Below are positions 8,618 to 14,284 of a DNA stretch of 33,474 nucleotides, in pieces. The DNA is taken from assembly GCA_016781845.1 (NCBI GenBank), contig JADDPP010000445.1, positions 1 through 33,474 on the forward strand, in the 5' to 3' direction. Each line of letters begins with the position of its first letter. Position 1 is the first letter of the stretch. This DNA is from Rubrobacter sp. GTDB taxonomy: Bacteria > Chloroflexota > Chloroflexia > Thermobaculales > Thermobaculaceae. The notes beneath the pieces are model-generated. The model was not told the origin of the DNA and did not search any database. It worked only from the letters and a program-made list of their open reading frames with translations. A program made the translations under genes and the position numbers.

Positions 8618-9453
8618 GCGCTCCCGCCAAGGTGAACCTCTGCCTGGAAGTGCTCCGCCGCCGCCCGGACGGCTACCACGAGCTGTGCACGCTGTTCCAG
8701 ATGATAGACCTTTCCGACCACCTCAGCTTCGTTCCCGATTCCGAGCTTTCCCTCACCGTTGAAGGCGACGCGCCGACTACCGACGAGAACCTGGTCCTGC
8801 GCGCCGCTCGGGCGCTGCGAGAGCACGCACCGGGCAAGGGAGCGCGCATCCACCTGGAGAAGCACGTGCCCACGGGCGCAGGACTCGGCGGTGGCAGCAG
8901 CAACGCCGCAGCGACCCTGAAGGGTCTCCGGCAGTTATGGGGACTAGACTTAGAGCTCGACGATCTGACTGAGATTGGCCGGAAGCTCGGCGCGGACGTG
9001 CCGTTCTTTCTGTCTCAGGGCGGCGCTGCGCTCGGCGTCGGCAGGGGTGACCTTATCCAGTCCCTCCCCAACACTCCCCTGCTGTGGCTCGCGCTGGCTG
9101 TGCCCCCGTTCTCGCTGGCGGGCAAGACAGGCCGCGTCTTCGCGGCGCTGCGGGAAGAGGAGTACAGCGACGGCTCGCACACGCGGGAAGTCGCCAAGCG
9201 GCTGGAGAACGGGGAGATTCCAGCGACCGACCAACTGGAGAACGCTTTGATGGCCCCGGCGTGCAGAGCCTTCGGCGAGCTCGCCTCGTACGCAGCCTCC
9301 CTTCACCGCGCCTCCGGCCGCCAGTGGACGCTCACGGGCGCGGGCCCCACCCTGTTCTGCGTCGCAGAGACGCCGTCGGAGGCCCGCCGGGCAGCGGAAT
9401 CCGTCGGACACCTGCCCGGAACGCGCTTCGTCGTAGCGTCCCTGCCAGAATGA
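8587..9453 (+). CDS. ispE: 4-diphosphocytidyl-2-C-methyl-D-erythritol kinase IspE
   Basis: A 288-residue GHMP kinase that phosphorylates the 2-hydroxyl of CDP-methylerythritol in the MEP isoprenoid pathway. AKVNLCLEVL (residues 14-23) contains the substrate-binding Lys and Asn, PTGAGLGGGSSNAA (95-108) is the ATP-binding GHMP loop, GADVPFF follows, and TGAGPTLF near the C-terminus is the third GHMP motif. The ATG at 8587 lies inside the end of rsmA; the conserved sequence begins a few residues later, so no shorter start is plausible. Translation is probably coupled to rsmA. It provides precursors for the prenyl synthase encoded on the opposite strand. Confidence 0.95.
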   Translation: MYHAPGAYHISAPAKVNLCLEVLRRRPDGYHELCTLFQMIDLSDHLSFVPDSELSLTVEGDAPTTDENLVLRAARALREHAPGKGARIHLEKHVPTGAGLGGGSSNAAATLKGLRQLWGLDLELDDLTEIGRKLGADVPFFLSQGGAALGVGRGDLIQSLPNTPLLWLALAVPPFSLAGKTGRVFAALREEEYSDGSHTREVAKRLENGEIPATDQLENALMAPACRAFGELASYAASLHRASGRQWTLTGAGPTLFCVAETPSEARRAAESVGHLPGTRFVVASLPE

Positions 9454-9592
9454 TCACCACAGAGAACAGAGCGTGTAGAGGGACAGGGGGCAGGGCAGAC
9501 GTATATGTTGGACATGTACAACTACCATCCAGCCGCGTACGTCCGCGGCACCCTTTCTCGATCTCGGTGAGACCTCTGGTGAATCATCCCCG

Positions 9593-11011
9593 TCAGATCT
9601 CCGACGAGAGCACCTCCGCGAGGCCGAGCATGAGCCAGAAGAACACGGCCAGCGGCAGCCCGAAGTAGAACGCATCCACGAGCCCATGTACGATAGAGCC
9701 TGTCATCGCGGCAATGAGCGCCACGGCGAGCGCCCTCGTCATGGCCTCTCCGCGGCGGTAAGCCTGCAGCGCCAGCAGGTAGAAGCGCGCGACGAGCCCG
9801 AGGATGGCTAGCAGCCCGATGATTCCCAGCTTAGACCAGAAGTCCAGGAACAGGTTGTGGGCGTCAATCAACTCCGTGCCCCGCAGCCGGCGCCGTCCGA
9901 CGTAGCGGTGCATCCACTCTACGTGCCCCAGCCCCGTGCCCCACAGCGGGCTCCTCTCGATCTCCTCAATCGCAGCCTTCCAGATGCGCTCCCGCGTATC
10001 CGCGGAGTTCCTGCCCGGACGGAAGAGACTCGAAAGACGGTCCAGGCCGGTGAGCAGGAGGAATCCTATACCCACTGCTCCGGCTGCCCCCGCCAGCACG
10101 AGCCAACGATAGCTCCGCGACAGCAGCGCGATGGGCACCGCGGCGGCTGCGACAGCGATCCACCCACCACGAGAGCCGGACAGCAGCATAGCCGCGCCCA
10201 TCAGCGCTACGCCTGCGAGGTAGACGCGCCTTCGCCTCTCCCCGGCGGGCAGCGCGACCGCGAGCGCGCCAAAAATGGACAGCGTGCGCGTCAGATAAAG
10301 CGCGAGGCTATTCGGGTGGTTGAAGAAGCTGCTTATCCTGTAGTAGCCGCCCACTTGTGGGGACGGGTTCACCGCCACCCACAGCGCCTCCAGCACTCCA
10401 TACAAAGAAACCACAAGCGCTCCCGCGACCACCACGTCGAGCAGGAGCCAGAGTCTGTCGCGGCGCCCGCGCAGCCCGAGCAACACGAGCGCGTACACAG
10501 CCAGCGGCTCGATAATGATAGAGTAGGCGCGCAAGCCGACCACCAGCCCTCGCGAGGTCTGCGGCGGCAGCAACACTAGCGTGAGGGTGCTGATAGCAAC
10601 CAGCAGCAGGCCGGGCAGGAAGTACGGACTCCTCAGCATCCGCCGCAGGGGCGACTTGAGTTCGCCGGAACCCCGCAGCAGCGCGCGCCAGTACACCCGC
10701 CCAAGCAACCCGAGCACGCACGCGAGCAACACAGCGTCGGGCAGCGAGAGCTCCAGCGGTCCGATGAAGGGGCGACGCAAGGTGAAATGCAGGGGCACGG
10801 CTCCGAGCAGCGAGAGCAATGCCCCGAACGGGGCAACCGCCGCAAGCACTGCGAACGCAACGAGCGTCAGCACCACCCCCAGCGGAGACGGTAGCGCCAG
10901 AAACGAGAGCAGTCCACCGAGAAACAACCCACCGTGGATCCTGTCTATCGGACCCAGCCGCGTGGCAACCGCGCCCCGGCCATACAACCTCCCCGTAGCT
11001 TCCTCCCGCAC
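9593..11011 (-). CDS. O-antigen ligase/polymerase (Wzy_C) family membrane protein
   Basis: A 472-residue polytopic protein with roughly twelve transmembrane helices. The central FFNHPNSLALYL, the SGSRGGW segment, and the large loop with ERIWKAAIEEI, GTGLGHVEW and DAHNLFLDFW are the signature of the O-antigen ligase/polymerase (PF04932) family; the loop carries the Arg and His residues used in glycan transfer. These proteins join or polymerise undecaprenyl-linked glycans at the outer face of the inner membrane. The GTG start follows GAGGAGG at close distance. It is a single gene on the minus strand, with no glycosyltransferases beside it, so the glycan made is unknown. About 140 nt separate its stop from the convergent ispE, without an obvious terminator. 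Confidence 0.85.
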   Translation of the reverse strand: MREEATGRLYGRGAVATRLGPIDRIHGGLFLGGLLSFLALPSPLGVVLTLVAFAVLAAVAPFGALLSLLGAVPLHFTLRRPFIGPLELSLPDAVLLACVLGLLGRVYWRALLRGSGELKSPLRRMLRSPYFLPGLLLVAISTLTLVLLPPQTSRGLVVGLRAYSIIIEPLAVYALVLLGLRGRRDRLWLLLDVVVAGALVVSLYGVLEALWVAVNPSPQVGGYYRISSFFNHPNSLALYLTRTLSIFGALAVALPAGERRRRVYLAGVALMGAAMLLSGSRGGWIAVAAAAVPIALLSRSYRWLVLAGAAGAVGIGFLLLTGLDRLSSLFRPGRNSADTRERIWKAAIEEIERSPLWGTGLGHVEWMHRYVGRRRLRGTELIDAHNLFLDFWSKLGIIGLLAILGLVARFYLLALQAYRRGEAMTRALAVALIAAMTGSIVHGLVDAFYFGLPLAVFFWLMLGLAEVLSSEI

Positions 11012-11134
11012 ACCGCCTCCTCACCCCAGTTCAAGCCCCCGCAGTATACCAATGGGTAAGGCTCGCAAGCAGCAGGAGCGCACGTGGCTCACACCGTCTC
11101 GCATTGCTTTGCCCTGGCGGAAGGGAGGACGACC

Positions 11135-11150
11135 TGTAGAGACATCTACA
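11135..11150. promoter_or_regulatory. Palindromic operator candidate overlapping a -35 region
   Basis: TGTAGA, a 4-nt spacer (gaca), then TCTACA forms a perfect 6-4-6 inverted repeat. It covers the -35 of the promoter proposed for the methyltransferase gene, the classical place for a dimeric repressor. The cognate regulator is not visible in the window. Confidence 0.5.
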
Positions 11151-11166
11151 CTCACTTCTGTACAAT
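11137..11166 (+). promoter_or_regulatory. Sigma-70-type promoter of the methyltransferase gene
   Basis: TACAAT at 11161-11166 matches the -10 at five of six positions. TAGAGA at 11137-11142, 18 nt upstream, matches the -35 at four of six. The -35 lies inside the 16-nt palindrome. Transcription would start about 70 nt before the GTG start, which also argues against the longer in-frame ATG at 11084. Confidence 0.5.
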
Positions 11167-11242
11167 GCGGCCAGGACAGCGGTGCCAACGGGGTGGCGCT
11201 GGAAGCGATTGGACATGGACGGGTGGTGACAGGAGTGCTGGC

Positions 11243-11881
11243 GTGAAGCGAGATGTGGAAGCGGCGGGCGAGCAATCAGGCCACGACAGGGAGACTCCAG
11301 GCGGGGCCCGTAACCTCGGACGGATAAGCACGGCAGGACGTCGCCTGCTATCGGGGAACGTTCCACGCGCCCTCGACCAGCTTCTGGACTCTGTTCCGTG
11401 GCGGGGTGATGAGCTTGTGCTGGACGTCGGGACGGGCTCGGGCCTCCTGCTTATAGCTGTGGCCCGGCGTCTCACCACGGGGCGAGCTATCGGCATTGAC
11501 GTCTGGAGCGCGGAGGAGAGCTCCGGCAACCGTCCTGAAGTAACACTCGCGAACGCTCGGAGCGAGGGGGTAGCGGATAGGATCGACCTGTGGGAGGGAG
11601 ACGCGCAAAAGCTGCCGTTTGGCGACGAAGAGTTCGACGTGGTGCTCTCCAGCCTGGTGCTCCATAACATCGGCGAGACGGCCGGGCGGGAGCAGGCTGT
11701 GCGCGAGATGGCGCGCGTGCTCAAGCCGGGCGGGCGCGTGCTCATCCAGGACTCCCTCCATACCGAGCAGTACGAGCGGGCGCTGAAGGAATGCGGCGCG
11801 ACCGATGTCACCCGGTCGAAACTGAGCTTTCTCCTCCTCCCTCCCGTGCGCGTCGTCAGCGGCACAAAGGCAGGGGCGTAG
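11243..11881 (+). CDS. Class I SAM-dependent methyltransferase
   Basis: A 212-residue methyltransferase. The SAM-binding loop LDVGTGSGLLL, the acidic end of the second strand (GIDVW), the GDAQKLPF segment with its Asp, and the post-motif DVVLSSLVLHNI and VLKPGGRVLIQD all fit the UbiE/Methyltransf_11 type. The substrate is not predictable. GTG 11243 is chosen because GGAG stands seven nt upstream and because the promoter and operator lie before it. It begins a plus-strand group with the AhpD-like gene (89 nt downstream), a DUF5808 protein and a DNA glycosylase. The likely operator suggests that the group, or at least this gene, is induced by a signal. Confidence 0.8.
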   Translation: MKRDVEAAGEQSGHDRETPGGARNLGRISTAGRRLLSGNVPRALDQLLDSVPWRGDELVLDVGTGSGLLLIAVARRLTTGRAIGIDVWSAEESSGNRPEVTLANARSEGVADRIDLWEGDAQKLPFGDEEFDVVLSSLVLHNIGETAGREQAVREMARVLKPGGRVLIQDSLHTEQYERALKECGATDVTRSKLSFLLLPPVRVVSGTKAGA

Positions 11882-11969
11882 GACTCCTCCGCGACCGCCC
11901 CCTGGCGTATGCGGACTCGCGGCACACACTATGCATCACAAAGCGTTACCAGATAAGGGGAGATTCTGA

Positions 11970-12497
11970 GTGCCGAGAGTACAGCCAGTTGCGATAGATA
12001 ACGCACCGCCCGAAGCCAGGGAGGTGTTCGCGCGCTTCCAGGCCGAGCGCGGCAACGTCCCCAACATGTTTCGGACTCTCGCCCTGCGGCCCGAGGTGAT
12101 GACAGCGTTCGACGCAGCCTTGCGGGCGGTGCTGCACACCGGCGCCCTCCCGCTGCGGCTCAAGGAGATGGTAGCGGTTAGGGTGTCGCAGCTCAACGGC
12201 TGCCGCTACTGACTATCGAGCCACTCCGCCTTGTTAAGGCGGTTGGGTGTGTCGCAGGAAACCATAGACGAGATGGAGACCAGAGGCAGTGATGCCGATG
12301 TTGGTGGACGTGAGGCCGCGGCCCTCGCCTTCGCCGAGCACATGACGCTGAACGCACGCGCCGTACCCGACGAAGTGTGGATTGAGCTGAGACAGCACTT
12401 CGACGAGGGCGAGATTGTCGAGGTGGCCGCCGTTGCGGCGCTGTTCAACGGTTTCAACAGGTTCAACGACGCACTCGAGGTGGAGGTAACGAGATGA
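11970..12497 (+). CDS. AhpD-like (carboxymuconolactone decarboxylase fold) selenoprotein, UGA read as Sec81
   Basis: Two open stretches, 11970-12209 and 12213-12497, lie in one frame with only TGA 12210-12212 between them. Joined, they give a 175-residue AhpD/CMD-family protein. The first ends ...LNGCRY and the second begins LSSHSALLRRLG, so the stop falls exactly at the second Cys of the family's CxxC-xxx-H redox centre (Cys78, position 81, His85; Glu66 upstream). UGA differs from the Cys codon UGC by one base, and a SECIS-like hairpin follows. Both halves are otherwise intact. AhpD-type proteins reduce peroxides or peroxiredoxins through this dithiol, and AhpD-like selenoproteins with CxxU are known from genome surveys. 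GTG start with GGGGAGA upstream. If UGA is not decoded, the product would be an 80-residue fragment. No sel gene is visible in the window. Confidence 0.8.
12210..12246 (+). promoter_or_regulatory. Bacterial SECIS-like hairpin immediately after UGA
   Basis: The in-frame UGA (12210-12212) is followed after 13 nt by CCGCCTT (12226-12232), loop GTT (12233-12235) and AAGGCGG (12236-12242), a perfect 7-bp stem. CCA 12221-12223 can pair with TGG 12244-12246 across a small asymmetric internal loop, extending it to ten pairs. The apical loop starts 20 nt after the UGA with G then U. Known bacterial SECIS elements lie in the coding frame just after UGA, with a small loop bearing G in its first two positions. 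SelB would bind this hairpin. Confidence 0.75.
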
Positions 12498-12790
12498 GGA
12501 AGAGGCTCTCGCTGAACAACGTCCTCGGCGTCATCACCGGGCTACTAGCGATTGCGGCGGTGGTAAGTGAGCTTAGGAAGCCGAGCGCAGAGCGCACGTG
12601 GCATGGAAAGGTGGCAGGCGTGCCGTACGACTTCCGCCCTCTCACCCAGGAGCGGCTGCTGCGGTCGTTCTGGCGACCCGACAGCGACTCACTGTTCACC
12701 GAGCATGCGCTCGGCGTCGGTTGGGGCATCAACCTCGCCTACCCATTGCGCCTGGTCCGCTCTGCGCGCCGCGCCCCACAAACGTCGTGA
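12494..12790 (+). CDS. DUF5808-type small protein
   Basis: A 98-residue protein with one hydrophobic N-terminal segment (about residues 7-25) that may anchor it in the membrane. The remainder, with GVPYDFRPLT, SFWRPDSDSLFTEHALGVGWG and INLAYPL, resembles the DUF5808 pattern of a proline-rich entry, a WxPxD segment and a GWGWxxN ending. No function is known. Its ATG overlaps the stop of the AhpD-like gene (ATGA), so translation would be coupled to full readthrough of the UGA and the two are probably made together. This overlap is further evidence that the 3' half of the AhpD-like gene is still translated. Confidence 0.6.
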   Translation: MRKRLSLNNVLGVITGLLAIAAVVSELRKPSAERTWHGKVAGVPYDFRPLTQERLLRSFWRPDSDSLFTEHALGVGWGINLAYPLRLVRSARRAPQTS

Positions 12791-12851
12791 TGCCTCGCGT
12801 TGTGTCCGCGCAACAGCTCCGTCCAACCCCTCACCCGCTCGGAGCACTCCG

Positions 12852-13478
12852 ATGACCCAGCCAGACCTGTTCCAGGCTAACTACGGCCCCTCGCTCGATG
12901 CCGCGCGCCGCGATGCCCTCGACTGCCGCCGCTGCGACCTGTGGCGCTCAGGCACACGCACGGTCTTCGGCTCGGGCTCTGCGGACGCGCAGCTGATGCT
13001 CATCGGCGAGGCTCCGGCGGAGGCGGACGACCGCACCGGCCTGCCCTTCAGTGGCCCCTCGGGCGCGGTGCTTGATGCGTGGCTGGAGGAGATCGGGCTG
13101 ACGCGCGGCGACGTATGGCTTACGAACGTGGTGAAGCACCGCCCCACCGTGGTTGAGAACGGGCGCGAGAAGAACCGCCCTCCGCGCGCTGGCGAGGCCA
13201 ACGCCTGCAGGGTCTGGCTAGACATCGAGCTTTCCCACGTGCGTCCCTCACTCATCCTCGCCCTCGGGGGCACGGCGGGCAAGGCTCTGCTCGGCAAGGG
13301 TTTCAAGATAACTCAGCAGCGCGGCAGAGTCCTCCCCGGCCCCGGTGCCATCCCCGTCATCGCCACCTTCCATCCTGCCTACATCCTCCGGCTTGAGCCG
13401 CCGGAGCTGCAGCAGGCGGAGAAGCTGGTGAGCGACGATCTGGCACTCGTGGGGCGGGAGTTAAAAATTGGGTCGTAG
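12852..13478 (+). CDS. Uracil-DNA glycosylase, family 4-like
   Basis: A 208-residue glycosylase expected to remove uracil from DNA. Motif GEAPAEADDRTGLPFSGPSG (52-71) is the family 4 water-activating and binding loop, TNVVKHRP (91-98) lies at the second conserved block, and TFHPAYILR (172-180) is the DNA-intercalation motif with its His. Family 4 enzymes hold a 4Fe-4S cluster with four Cys. Here only Cys25, Cys28 and Cys119 exist, and the usual Cys of KCRP is His96. The protein may bind an unusual cluster or none. The ATG has GGAG seven nt upstream. UdgX-type enzymes were considered, but their KRRIH motif is absent. Confidence 0.85.
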   Translation: MTQPDLFQANYGPSLDAARRDALDCRRCDLWRSGTRTVFGSGSADAQLMLIGEAPAEADDRTGLPFSGPSGAVLDAWLEEIGLTRGDVWLTNVVKHRPTVVENGREKNRPPRAGEANACRVWLDIELSHVRPSLILALGGTAGKALLGKGFKITQQRGRVLPGPGAIPVIATFHPAYILRLEPPELQQAEKLVSDDLALVGRELKIGS

Positions 13479-13512
13479 GGGCAGAAGGGCACGCACGAAA
13501 ACGTGCCCCTAC
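13475..13512. repeat. REP-like inverted repeat at the end of the glycosylase gene
   Basis: GTAGGGGCA (13475-13483) is the exact reverse complement of TGCCCCTAC (13504-13512), and an inner pair GGGCACG (13487-13493) and CGTGCCC (13502-13508) can form instead. The element overlaps the stop codon of the glycosylase gene. The 11-nt word CGTGCCCCTAC recurs at 28653, so it looks like a dispersed repeat. It could also end transcription, but no T-run follows. Confidence 0.6.
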
Positions 13513-13801
13513 AAAGACCAGCGTACCCCCTGAATGGATACACCGTCCGATACGGTCGTATACGCGTAAATAAACTTGGAACAGTCCCCTTCCCCACCCT
13601 CACCGCTCGGCATAGATCAGCACGTGGTAGTCACAGTCACGGTGCCCTGTACGCTTGTCACATTGCTGGGCATACCCTGTAAGGAACGGGAATTGAACCC
13701 GCAGGTGCTGCCCCTCGCACCAGACACAGGACCAACTTCATCAGTTGGTACGGTTGTGTGCTCGCCTCCATCCCAAACAGCTACCTACTGCATCCTTCCT
13801 C
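13479..13801. other. Intergenic region between convergent genes
   Basis: These 323 nt lie between the converging glycosylase and DIP1984 genes. They hold the REP-like repeat at the left, an AT-richer stretch near 13550-13575, and a cluster of hairpins at 13686-13759. I see no credible protein gene; the short open frames here lack ribosome-binding sites and recognisable content. Confidence 0.6.
13686..13759 (-). ncRNA. Structured, partly tRNA-like RNA candidate
   Basis: Three consecutive hairpins are seen. One is ACCAAC/GTTGGT with a 7-nt loop (13731-13749), extended by ACACA/TGTGT (13724-13728 with 13755-13759). The second is GGTGC/GCACC (13704-13721). The third is CGGG/CCCG around a 7-nt loop (13687-13701). 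On the minus strand the last reads GCGGG-TTCAATT-CCCGT, an exact tRNA T-arm pattern, followed by TCCTTAC, and about 95 nt upstream GGAAGGA could pair with that at six of seven positions. The anticodon-arm candidate lacks U33 and the D-to-anticodon spacing is too long for a tRNA. It may be a decayed tRNA or an unrelated structured RNA. Confidence 0.3.
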
Positions 13802-14260
13802 CTACTCCGACAGTTCCGTACTCCAGTTGGTCTCCTGGATTCTCGAGTCCAACTCGCGATACTCCTGGGCCAGAGCATCCGCGCGCCTCTGGACATCCGC
13901 CACGTTGACCGTGCTCTCGAACCGTACTTCGGATGAGCTATAGCGTTCTTGTGTAACGGACGCTGCCTGGGCAAGCTCCCTGTACACCCCCTGCCTGATC
14001 CCAAGCGCGTCTCTGGCTGCAAGCGAGTCAGACACGGTCCTTCGCCCCTCAAGCACCGTCACAGCATTCGTCTTGTTGATACGCTGGACCAACTGGGTAA
14101 GCTGTGCTACTACTCGCTCTAGCTCCTCGATAAGCTCCTGCGGATCCTCCGATGGGTTATCTCCTTCCTGGACCTTTGCATTGCGAAGAAGCCTCTGCTT
14201 CAGTTGCTGTACCCGCTTCTGCAGATCAGCTCGTAGTATTAGGGCTTCCGCTAGCTTCAA
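13802..14260 (-). CDS. DIP1984 family protein
   Basis: A 152-residue, largely helical, charged protein. The start MKLAEALILRADLQKRVQQL, the NAKVQEGDNPSEDPQEL segment and RINKTNAVT match the DIP1984 (septicolysin-like) family, whose role is unknown. Coiled-coil character is strong over residues 8-70 and 118-145. The TTG start has GGAGGTGA four nt upstream and lies 24 nt after the stop of the VWA gene, so it is likely the third gene of that unit. Its presence beside an AAA+/VWA pair may be informative. Confidence 0.8.
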   Translation of the reverse strand: MKLAEALILRADLQKRVQQLKQRLLRNAKVQEGDNPSEDPQELIEELERVVAQLTQLVQRINKTNAVTVLEGRRTVSDSLAARDALGIRQGVYRELAQAASVTQERYSSSEVRFESTVNVADVQRRADALAQEYRELDSRIQETNWSTELSE

Positions 14261-14284
14261 CCCTTCACCTCCATAGCCGTATCT

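Noticed and set aside
12210-12231. Treating the AhpD-like gene as a pseudogene or as two genes
   Set aside because: Both halves are in the same frame and intact. The only change is UGA at a redox Cys, and a SECIS-like hairpin follows. A second start at TTG 12231 has no ribosome-binding site and falls inside the hairpin.
13686-13759. Calling the hairpin cluster a tRNA or selC gene
   Set aside because: The T-arm is exact, but the anticodon loop lacks U33 and has no UCA. D-to-anticodon spacing is too long, and the acceptor has a mismatch. It is kept only as a low-confidence structured RNA.
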